DNA of 64,000 nucleotides. Origin: Cylicocyclus nassatus (lineage: Eukaryota; Nematoda; Chromadorea; Rhabditida; Strongylidae). This document shows positions 47,641 to 56,966 of the stretch, in pieces. Position numbers and translations under genes: made by a program. The notes beneath the pieces are model-generated. The model saw only the letters and a list, made by a program, of their open reading frames with translations, had not been told where the DNA came from and did no database searches. Numbering within the stretch: position 1 is the first letter of the stretch; each line of letters starts with the position of its first letter. The stretch is taken from contig CATQJL010000112.1 of NCBI GenBank assembly GCA_958299035.1, forward strand, positions 55,905,140 to 55,969,139, written 5' to 3'.

Positions 47641-48463
47641 AACTTGGCCGCCGTTCAAAAACACTTATAAGATATCCCTTTTGCTTTTTCACCCGAAACA
47701 ATTATCAGCCTGTCATTTGCCCACCTCGCGCCGGGCCTCGCATACCGACCGGCGTCCATCCGAGCCTGCAAAGGCACGAGGAATGCTCGAAATGTATCTA
47801 ACGTTAGAAATATCAACATATCCTTATCTTGTTTCAATTATCTCGTTGCCGTGTTATTCGTTTCTTCGATGCATTCATTAAAAGGTGGATTTATTCAAGC
47901 GATGTTGCCATTATTCTAGGGAATCCTCGAGAAGATAAAGACTAGTGCTAGTCCTATTCTCTGAATAGCACGCGAATGCCGGCTATGTTGGATGCAATAC
48001 AGATTAAATCATTTTCTAATAGAAGCCTTGGCAAATGCTCTCTGACACACTATCCACAGAAGCTTATGGTTATACAGATGAATTTTTATGTGGAAATACT
48101 GATTACATCAGAATTTTAAAACGTCATATACGACTATGTCAATCAACTTACGGCTATTATGTGTAGAAAGTCTGTTGGTGTATTTATCTATACAGTGCAA
48201 ATGATGACTGTGATTTGTATAACGCGTCCGTGGTAATAATTCTCTTTTTTTGTCTTTACGTTGTACTTCTCCTAAGGCATGTTGTGACATAAGTACTATT
48301 ATAGTGTTGCCTCCACCGGCTTTCCATAGGCACCGCCGCGGCGCATATGCAAAGCGACCTGAGGGTTTGAAACGTCTCCTTCTGTGATCATAAAAAAGCT
48401 AAAATGCGCAAGCTTGGGAACACTTTACAAGCACAGCCCTAATGACGTATTACAAAACTACTA
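47641..48463. other. Unassigned interval
   Basis: No gene or repeat recognised; small frames only (47627-47881, 48108-48290). Confidence 0.45.
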
Positions 48464-49093
48464 TTAGGTTGTAATGGAAGTTCTCGGGCACTTGAAGAAT
48501 TTTTTCAAATTGCTGAACTTCAAGCAGATTGATTCTTTTTTGAAGCTACAAACATTGCAAAGTGAAATTCTGTCCACAACATGTATTCGTCTTGCTAGCT
48601 TTTCAGCACCTCACTCCGGTCCACCAGCATGCGCAGAAGGAAAAAAGGTCGTCGCGAAAAGTGGCCTATTTGCGCACGATTATCTCAGACATGATAAAAG
48701 CTGGAAAGCTTAAATGCTTTAGTTATATAGAAGTCTGCTGGGGCTGTTATGGAGACTATTTAAGTCTTCGAGCGACCGCATGCAAAAAAAAATTTTTCCA
48801 GAAAGTTTGAAAAATCAATCATTTTTTGCCCCTAAAGAACACCATTTTTTGACTAACTTTGAAGTCTTGTCGTTTTGCATAGGGTGGACCAAACCTCTGA
48901 TTACTCCGAACATTGTTGGTGTAATGCCCTACACATCTTTTGCACCCATCATTGAGGCGTGATCCTCGCAGAAGCGACGCCAGCTGCGAAAAGAGTTGTA
49001 GTCAGAGGCAAGTTTGACAACCAGGGTTGAGCAAGAGGTCAGGCACTAGTCCTTCAAAAACGACCCCCCCCCCCCCTCTGTGAAAGCCCTTAA

Positions 49094-49961
49094 AGGCAGT
49101 GTCCGGGCAAAAACTCGATTTTGAGATTTTGTGCTTATACGGGCCTATTCATCATGCTGAATCCGAAAATCCACATTGGAAAGCGCGAAAACGGCGGAAA
49201 AGGGCTCTAACACAGGAGGGAAATCAGCAGGTGGGCGGGGCTTTACCCAGTGCGATTTCAAGCTCCCAGCTCCCGCAGCGATTTTCTCGATTCCGCTAGC
49301 CGTCCTAACATCGCTACCGGTCAAGTGCGAATGATTGACTTGAAACCGGAAGCGAGAAGGTCGCTCCGGAAGCCGGGAACGTGAATTCGCAGTGGGAGGA
49401 CCCCGCCCACCTGCTGATTTCCCTCCTGTGTTAGAGCCCTTTTTCGCCATTTTCGCGCTCTAAAATGTGCATTTTCTGATTCAGCGTAGCGAATAGGCCC
49501 AAGTAAGCATAAAATCTTAAAATCGATTTTGTGCTTAACCGGGCCTATTCGCTACGCTGAATCCAAAAACGCACATTGTAGAGCGCGAAAATGGCGAAAA
49601 ACGGCTCTAACACAGGAGGGAAATGAGCAGGTGGGCGGAGTCCTCCCTACTGCGAATTCACGTTCCCGGCTTCCGGGCTTTCCAATGTGGATTTTCTTCT
49701 CGCTTCCGGTTTCAAGTCAATCATTCGCACTTGACCGGTAGCGATGTTGGGACGGCTAGCGGAATCGAGAAAATCGCTCCGGGAGCTGGGAGCGTGACAT
49801 CGCACTGGGGAAAGCCCCGCCCACCTGCTGATTTCCCTCCTGTGTTAGAGCCCTTTTTCGCCGTTTTCGCGCTTTCCAATGTGCATTTTCGGATTCAGCA
49901 TGGCGAATAGGCCCATATGAGCACAAAATCTCAAAATCGAGTTTTTGCTCGGACACTGCCT
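49094..49961. mobile_element. 868-bp TTAA-flanked element built of two palindromic halves
   Basis: The ends AGGCAGTGTCCGGGCAAAAAC and GTTTTTGCTCGGACACTGCCT are inverted repeats with TTAA outside both (49090-49093, 49962-49965). Each half (about 49094-49517 and 49518-49961) is itself an inverted repeat (GGGCCTATTC...GAATAGGCCC; AACACAGGAGGGAAATCAGC...GCTGATTTCCCTCCTGTGTT), so the element reads as a dimer of foldbacks. Frames such as 49145-49450 are by-products. Confidence 0.8.
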
Positions 49962-50249
49962 TTAAAATGACCTCTCCGCTTCACCTCCAGGACAGACTGT
50001 GTTATGTTGAAGAAGACCAGCCTTTACTGGAGGGTTCTTGTTTTTTGGCAGCAGGCCCAACTGTCTGCAATTGCACGACCACACGCAACTTGACGGCAAG
50101 TTTTGAACTTGGATAGCTCTCTTTTCAGGGTTATAGTTTTTGCAGGGATGGAGTATTTGGCTCCAAATTTTCGATATAGCAAGAAGAGACTTTGCGCTCG
50201 ATACTCATACTAAAACAGGAGCGATTATTGAATATTGAAGGTAAGTTAG

Positions 50250-50314
50250 GGGGTCAGGCGCAACCCCTCAAAAGCTCAGGCGGCCTGACCTTTCACGGGG
50301 TTGCGCCTGACCCC
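50250..50314. repeat. Short hairpin (GGGGTCAGGCGCAACCCC)
   Basis: GGGGTCAGGCGCAACCCC pairs perfectly with GGGGTTGCGCCTGACCCC 29 bases downstream. Confidence 0.8.
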
Positions 50315-51372
50315 ATAAACCTTATTTTCGAGGATGCTTTTCTATCCAACTTTTATGTGATTCGCTAGCACAACTCTCGAAGATTCCACAATAAGTGTTT
50401 GAGCTTGTTTCAACTTGTTTCGGCCTTGTGGTAATCCTTAGAGTTGAAGCACTTAATTTGAAGAACGCGCCGGTTGGAAATTTGGCAGCACTTCTTATTT
50501 CACTATTTGAAAGCGATAAGAAGCCTGATTTCTAGCATAGACTTGTAGGGAACGATACTTTGTTACGAGTGTAAAAAAGCTGACTATTTCCACTTTTGAA
50601 GCCAAGTTATTCATGTTTGAAAATCACGCTTTCTAGACGTTGCGAAACACTAGAAAATGCGGTAGGTAATGACTTTAGAGCTCATAGAGGTAATCTGACA
50701 TGCTGATTACGGGAATAATAGCCATTTCACACAGCAAGCTTACTTGGCAACCTCATGATATGTGAAGGTAAAAGATGAAGACTTGAATTTGGCTGAAATT
50801 TCGATTGTGGAAACAATCAGTATGCTGTTCACGACCGTCATTCCTTCAGTACTGGTGATTGCGATATACCGGACTAGCGCTTTCTTCTTCACCTTCGTAG
50901 TATCTCCCCACTAAACGGATTCGGTTCTTAATTACGACTCCACCCCCCCCCCCCTCAGTCGTACCCCCAAGACGACCCCTCAGATCGTACGCGCCTGACC
51001 TCACGCTCAACCCTGTTGACAACTTGTAATTCCTGAGCGCAAATCGCAAAACTCGAGTGTGGCTGCGGATCAGAAGTTGACAGGCTTCTCAATCAGATCA
51101 CCCATAACTTGGACGAAATTCTTTGAATTCCACAAAAAATGGCCGTAGGAAGAAAAAAGGTGGAATTTTTATCGTTGGAAAGATTTTCCTTCTTGATTTG
51201 CAAATCAAACACGTCTTGGCAAGAACAAAAATCAGAAGCACTATTGAAAACTTTAGGCTTCCCTTCACTGAACAGTATTAAAAACTTGGTGTCAAAGTCC
51301 GACCGAGCTCCGAAAAAATGCTTTTGAAAATGAAATTTCTAAAAGTGCCCGAGGGCTTCCTTTACAACCTAA

Positions 51373-51685
51373 TAGAAGCAATTTTGCTCCATAAATCAAT
51401 CGAGTAGGCACGCTTGTACTGTATTAAAAAAATCTTTATAAAAATCTCCCACTTAAATATACTGAAATCTTCAGAGAAAAAAACGTGGAATTCTTGAGAC
51501 GAAAGATCTCAAGACTATTGAGACTATTAAGACTCGTAAAAACCCATCATTGGCAGTTGTCATGAATCATCTGAAATGGGGGATGACAAACAGAACGAAA
51601 CAATCAAGAGAGGAAAAATATAAAATTTTCATTAGTAGCAGAAACGAAAGGGCACTGAAGGCGTGCGCTGCGGGGGCGTCGTGAG
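51373..51685. other. Unassigned spacer
   Basis: AT-rich spacer between inverted-repeat elements; nothing recognised. Confidence 0.45.
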
Positions 51686-51910
51686 GGTACAGTCGAGTAG
51701 ATTTAGCGGTAAATATAGTGTGCTTTCACAGAAGGTGAAATGCGGTGAAATTTGCGCGTGAACAAGTAGCCACGCCACTACTGCGGGTATTTTGCGCGCG
51801 CAATTGGCCGGCGTCACAGTCGGAGCTATTTCTTCACGCGCCAATTTTACCGCATTTCACCTTCTGTGCAAGCATACTATATTTACCGCTGAATCTACTC
51901 GATTGTACCT
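51686..51910. repeat. 225-bp foldback MITE
   Basis: GGTACAGTCGAGTAGATT...TAAATATAGT...ACAGAAGGTGAAATGCGGT is mirrored by ACCGCATTTCACCTTCTGT...ACTATATTTA...AATCTACTCGATTGTACC. The loop is about 80 bp. The frames in it are artefacts of the repeat. Confidence 0.8.
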
Positions 51911-53204
51911 ATGGGAAGCTGGCCGGGGTGCAAACTACACACTTTAACCTCTTATGGCATTAGTCGTATACCTTATGATTTTATTGAGTAGATGCATAAA
52001 ATGCATGTTATTTATTCTTGAACGGCAGAAAAGATACAAAGATCTAAGAAAGTATTTATTATGAGTAGAGCATCCCCTACAAGATGGTGTTCAGGTAATC
52101 TCAAAATTGATAAAGGGAAAAAATCTGAAGTTTTCTAAATGACCGATTTGGCATATTCTAGTAAAGTCAATGCTGGATTGGCCGAACTTACCAGGGAAGG
52201 AAGGTTGGTCGAAGTGGCCTTTTAGAATGAGATGTATACTGTCTTGTAGAGCTTGGAAAGCTAATCCCAAATCTGTCTTCGCTATCTGCTGCGGGTTTTT
52301 GGGCGAGGAGTTATGAAGGTTTTTGTAAGTAAAAATCTGAATGCAAGAATAGGGTAAAATCAGTCATAACCTTTTCCCGAGGTTCAAATGAGGCAGCAGC
52401 GAGTTGGTACATTTGAATCAAGAATATTTGTTGCACCGAGTGACCCGACTACGATTGAGTCCTATGAAAACTGTTACGACTGATTTTAGCCTACTCTTGA
52501 ATTCAGATTTTTACTCACAAAAACCTTCATATCTCCTCGCCCAGAAGCCCGCAGCAGATAGCGAAGGCAGAATTGGAATCAGCGTTCCAAGCTCTACAAG
52601 GCAGTCATACCTTCGATAGTCTAGAGACAGGGCGCCAAAAGTGAAGGTTGTTTGAACATCTGACGTCACAAATGGTGAAGGTTGTTCAAAGAAGATCAGA
52701 GAAGAGAATATGATGTAAAACAGACATAAAAGCAAAAGAAACGGCTGTAAACCGGATAAAAACGCTGCAATAAGATTTGAAATCTTTCATTTGGCGGCTT
52801 TACAGAGTGCAAGTTTTCGCTCCAGGACCAGCAATTCGCAACACGGGGTTTTGATTTTTGATGCGTCCTTTAAATTTTACCCCCGCGCCGTCCCTCTTGT
52901 ACCCTGCGACGTTGTCTAGATTCTTCCGCTCATCATTCTGAGCAAGTATCGTCCAAGCTGGAGAAAATTCGTTGCGAAACTACTGAAAAAGAATAAGGTA
53001 AAGAAAAACGCATTTTTTAGTAATTTTCACAAAAAAAGCGGCATGAGCAAAGAAATAAGCATGCCGACGTTGTCTACATTATAGACAGAAACAAGACCTA
53101 TCGACTACACAAAGAAACTGCGTGAAAAGAGTCAAACTAGGAGAAAAACGAGAGATTTTCAAAAACAAGGTTTTCGCCGGTTTTCTTGTTTAAATCATAA
53201 AAAG

Positions 53205-53515
53205 GAGTCCTGCGACGTTGTCAGCGTGAAAATAGAGATCAAGAGCTTCAAAATGATATATAGCTTGCTAGAATTGGGTTCGAAACAGCGAAGAAAAGGG
53301 TACCAGAGCCAAATGCCCCGCGCCCCGCGCTTGGGGTAGCGAGGTAGCGCGCAGCGCGCGGAGACGCAGACGAGCAGCGGAGAGAGACCAGAGCCGGCGG
53401 GGCATTTGACTCTGGTTATTGATCTCCGCGGGGTCATAACGAAACCCTATAATACTATATATCGTTGTGATCCTCATGACACGGCCAGAAGCACTGACAA
53501 CGTCGCGGGTCTTGA
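53205..53515. repeat. GC-rich inverted repeat with GCGACGTTGTCAG ends
   Basis: CTGCGACGTTGTCAGCG (53210) pairs with CTGACAACGTCGC (53495), and CAGAGCCAAATGCCCCGC (53303) pairs with GGCGGGGCATTTGACTCTG (53396). The core has GCGCGCAGCGCGCGG. The GCGACGTTGTC motif also occurs at 52911 and, shortened, 53068. Confidence 0.6.
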
Positions 53516-53829
53516 ATCTCACTCCAGAACGAGATAGACCAGCATTTATGTGGCGACTCTCTGCGCAAGATTTCAGCGCAGTTTCTCGTTTTTGTTGAAC
53601 TCCAGCGGCTTTCATGAACCTCCAACGCTCAATCGCAGTCTATAGAAAGGTTAACTGATAAGTTTTGTCCTAATTTCTAACTGAATTTTTGAAGAAAAAC
53701 CCTCTTTTCAGCAAAAAAGGCCATGAAAACGCAATCTTTCGGTTTTTTGAGCTTTTCTTTGGATGTCACTACTATATTTGCCTCATTCACATTCATCCTT
53801 AAATAGTTAGTCATTAGTTATGTCATAAT

Positions 53830-53850
53830 ATCCGGGGCTTCGCCCCGGAT
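53830..53850. repeat. Perfect short hairpin
   Basis: ATCCGGGGC-TTC-GCCCCGGAT: a 9-bp stem with a 3-base loop. It resembles a bacterial terminator stem, but nothing else here is bacterial. Confidence 0.7.
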
Positions 53851-54139
53851 GACTTGTACTCCTCTCCAGGTGAAGGTTGTGTCCTCTCATGACACTCAAA
53901 GTGAAGATTACCAGAGTACGTGGCTCTATGTATCGAAGGTATGAAGGCAGTATACACCTCATTTCAAAAGGCCACTTCGATCAACCTTCCTTTCCTTGTT
54001 AGATAATTCCATACTACAAGCCTTTGGAAGTATGACGGAAAATTTTCACCTTTGTCGAGGCTAAGCTGCCGAGAAAGATCAAGCCTAACATTTTTGTCGC
54101 AGGATCTTTCTAGACGGAAATTTGACTTTTGGATGTTTA

Positions 54140-54278
54140 AAATTTTCGGGTAGGGTAACTCCGCCAGTTTGATCCCTTCTTCGCTAGCAACTGGTCCTTC
54201 TGCTATATTATTGCATGTCGTTGCGACCAGTTCCGCGGAGGCGGTTCAAACTGGCGGAGTTCGTTCCTACCCAAATTT
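54140..54278. repeat. About 140-bp foldback MITE
   Basis: GGGTAGGGTAACTCCGCCAGTTTGA on the left pairs with TCAAACTGGCGGAGTTCGTTCCTACCC on the right. The inner GCAACTGGTC/GACCAGTTCC boxes also pair. Confidence 0.75.
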
Positions 54279-54279
54279 C

Positions 54280-54999
54280 TAGTTTTTTCCTCTAACTCCA
54301 CGCAGATCCAACCTTTTGCGATCTTTCAAACACTTTCTTGTAGAGCTTGTTCGGCTCTATCGCATAATGTATTTTAGAAATTTTTCCATCCTTTCTGTCG
54401 CTTCAGAATAAGGAAACAGCAATAAGGAACATGTATTTTTCATCAATTTAATAATAGGACACTAGGATGCTATCCGGTAGAGCAAAGCAAGCTCTACAAG
54501 ATGTGTACAAAAGTTCGCTCCAGCTTCGACTCACAGTAGATTTGCACCCAGATTTGAGTCTCACAGAAAGCTTTGAAAAATTACGGGGATTCATAACTTT
54601 GTAAAATTTCACGGATCTCCAACTTGCTCACGTAAATTGCACATCCTACAGACATTCATATGTAAAGTCGCTGTATTTTTTCCATCTTTTCATGGTAATA
54701 CGAAAGCGAAGCTATGCTGCTTTCGCTTACGCGTTTGTATACTACAAGTCCCTAAAGGTATAACCGTAACTTTTCAGTTTTCCATAGGGCCTGCCTAGTT
54801 TTCGAAAACTCTGAAAGCTTCTTCCTCAGTCTATTCCACATTTTGCCAATCAATCAGTGGAATTTTTCATATAGCTTCTTGTAATCATTTTGATAATAAA
54901 AAAAAACTTTAGCGTTGATGGTTTGTTCAAGAAATAACGAATAGCCGATGAAAACGTGATTAAAGACGCATGACGACAGAAAAGAGCAGCAATGCTAAA
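54280..54999. other. Unassigned interval
   Basis: AT-rich sequence; no gene, RNA or element recognised. Confidence 0.45.
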
Positions 55000-55130
55000 G
55001 GCACCCGCCATACTTGATCCGCTTGATCCGCTTGATCCGCTTCGTCATTGGTCAATTCAGTGAACTGACCAATAGTAAAGTGGATGAAGTAGATCAAGTG
55101 GATTAAGCGGATCAAGTATGGCGGGTGCCA
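55000..55130. repeat. 131-bp hairpin with GCTTGATCC triplication
   Basis: GGCACCCGCCATACTTGATCCGC pairs with GCGGATCAAGTATGGCGGGTGCC, and CTTCGTCATTGGTCA pairs with TGACCAATAGTAAAG-like sequence. GCTTGATCC is repeated three times in the left arm. Confidence 0.75.
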
Positions 55131-55139
55131 AACCCATCC

Positions 55140-56440
55140 GCATAATCATGCCGCAAATGCACACAACACCGAGAAATTCACCTTTTTCCACAAACACCCG
55201 AAATTTTCTACTGTTCGTCAATTTTTGTATCTGCATCTAGTTGCCCAGTTTATCTTTTGAAGTCTTCCTGGATACCCACTACCCCTTCCTCCCAAGCCAA
55301 CGCTGTTGTGGCACGAGCGCTCAAACGGTCAGTGAACAAAGTGAAAAACTTCTCAAGTTTCACAAAATTCGTCTTTTATGTGTATCGCATGGAAAGCCAT
55401 GTGGAGCGCACAACGAGCATCTTTCCTGTATCAAAATGGAAATGCACGCCAGCTTATCGTAGTAATTCAGACGGACATACAGTCTGTCCTAATTGCTGTT
55501 CACAATCGTCATTCCTATTATGGGTATGATAAAGATACTTATCGGTCTAGCCTTTCTGCTTCACTCGCTACTCTATCGCAACATGCAGTTCTCTGAACGA
55601 GTTCGGTGATTCCGCCCCCTATCCATCTTCCAATACGACCCCCAAGGTCAGGCATACCACAACTTTGCCTTCTGCTTTGCAGAGAAGTTGTCTTTCATCT
55701 GGTCAAACTTTGGGCACTCAAAGCAGTGTCAAAGACTAGTGTGCAAACCTTTCAGATTCTTTTGACAGAAACCAGACGTTATAACAATTTGTAATACATC
55801 CAAGTTATTGCCGTTAACACCGAACTTCAAACTAAATATTTAATAGAAAAAGGATAAAACGTAACATGAAAACACCAAACTTAGCTTATGAACATGTCAT
55901 CTAATTACATACAATTCTACTTTCACAGTTTGACATGTTTTGTGTAAAACCGGGACTTATATCTCACTGGGTCATAAACTGGGCACTGGTAAAACTCCGG
56001 GTACGAATGTTAAAACAACGCATAGCGTTACAAAGAATCAATCTGCTATTACAAAAACACAACAGGATATCCATGATCAAAGAGAGAACTAAAACGGTCA
56101 AGTCAATGGTCATCTACCTCAAGCGACGAGAAAATGATACAAACAAAAGACGCACAGTTAAGGGCATTAGGGCCCTAGTTAGACTCGACGGAAATGGGGG
56201 CGAGGCCTCGCAATCTAATGTACAAAACCGCGGCGCTGAGCACTGGGAGCTAAACACTGTCAAGAGAACTATGGGACGCAGAACTTGATGCTGCTCATCA
56301 TTTCCTCCACACCCTGCTCACTCTCATGGGCAGGGCCACGCTGAGCTGGGAAAGGCGTTTGTAGTTCTACTAAGCAGTTAAAGGCTAAACACAACATATG
56401 CTGGGAGGTCTCGGTTGCGAAAATGGATAAAAATGAGGCT
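55140..56440. other. Intergenic DNA / distal 3' flank of lin-41
   Basis: No protein family recognised in the plus-strand frames at 55241-55596 or 55935-56288. Part of this interval may be distal lin-41 3' UTR; I did not find a clear AATAAA on the minus strand to fix its end. Confidence 0.4.
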
Positions 56441-56466
56441 TAATACAAACGAGGTTTCGCACTAGA

Positions 56467-56486
56467 TGAGGTAAAACGGTTGTATG
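56467..56486 (-). promoter_or_regulatory. let-7 complementary site (LCS1-like) in the lin-41 3' UTR
   Basis: On the mRNA strand the site reads AUACAACCGUUUUACCUCA. UACCUCA pairs with let-7 nucleotides 1-7, a G:U follows at position 8, and AUACAACC pairs with let-7 GGUUGUAU. It closely resembles C. elegans LCS1 and lies about 480 nt after the stop codon. Confidence 0.85.
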
Positions 56487-56543
56487 CAGGTAGATCCTTT
56501 ACAAATGATAAAAAATAGCTACGCAGCGCTAGAATGCGAGGGC

Positions 56544-56568
56544 GGAGGTAGGAAGAAGGGTTGCTACG
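56544..56568 (-). promoter_or_regulatory. Second let-7 complementary site in the lin-41 3' UTR
   Basis: The mRNA strand contains CUACCUC (perfect match to let-7 positions 2-8) preceded by GCAACC, which pairs with the let-7 3' half after a longer target loop. It sits 58 nt 5' of the LCS1-like site on the mRNA, so the pair resembles the two-site arrangement of C. elegans lin-41. Confidence 0.7.
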
Positions 56569-56966
56569 AGAACACTTGGAGAACGGAAATGTAACTGCGC
56601 ACTTGGGCAAGGGGTACGATCTAGCAGACGCAGACCTGGTGAAACTGAAACGAGCGATAGGCCCAGGCATTGATGAGCAATGGGAGGATTGGATTACGAA
56701 CCGGACTGATTTGGGGATAAACTCTGTCTGAAACTCAAAACAAACAAACCAACAAGGGATAGATGGAGAAGAAAATAGAAGAGCATCGAATCACATTGTT
56801 CTGACGAGAGAGCAAGCGAGGGGCGCGAACTCGAAGCAGAGGGCTCAAAGCGCACGGAGCATATGTTCACCTAGTGATACAACACAAACAAATGTTGGCT
56901 TAGAGCCAGGTTCCACCTTTGATGAACGAAAAGATCACATCTTAGCATCGATGAGCGGTTGACCAC

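Larger units (their letters stand above)
48464..51372. mobile_element. 2.9-kb mariner-like element with TTAGGTTGTAA termini
   Basis: TA then TTAGGTTGTAATGGAAGTTCTCGGGCAC at the left pairs with GTGCCCGAGGGCTTCCTTTACAACCTAA at the right (ending 51372), next to TA. Inner boxes also mirror each other: CAGGGTTGAGCAAGAGGTCAGGC near 49022 with GCCTGACCTCACGCTCAACCCTG near 50994. The interior holds a nested TTAA element (49094-49961) and a hairpin (50250-50314). No intact transposase. Confidence 0.65.
52189..54002. repeat. Composite region bounded by inverted copies of a 60-bp box
   Basis: GGAAGGAAGGTTGGTCGAAGTGGCC...ATGTATACTGTCTT (from 52195) is mirrored at 53945-54000 (AGTATACACCTCATTTC...GGCCACTTCGATCAACCTTCC). 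Within it, 52235-52615 is a further imperfect palindrome, with TCTTGTAGAGCTTGGAAAGC and AAACCTTCATA as paired landmarks. No gene recognised between them. Confidence 0.6.

Noticed and set aside
49145..49910. Overlapping frames of 66-101 codons in the TTAA element
   Set aside because: They repeat because the element is palindromic; GC-rich repeat DNA without protein motifs.
53830..53850. Rho-independent terminator look-alike
   Set aside because: Eukaryotic context, no U-tract and no gene upstream; simply a short hairpin.
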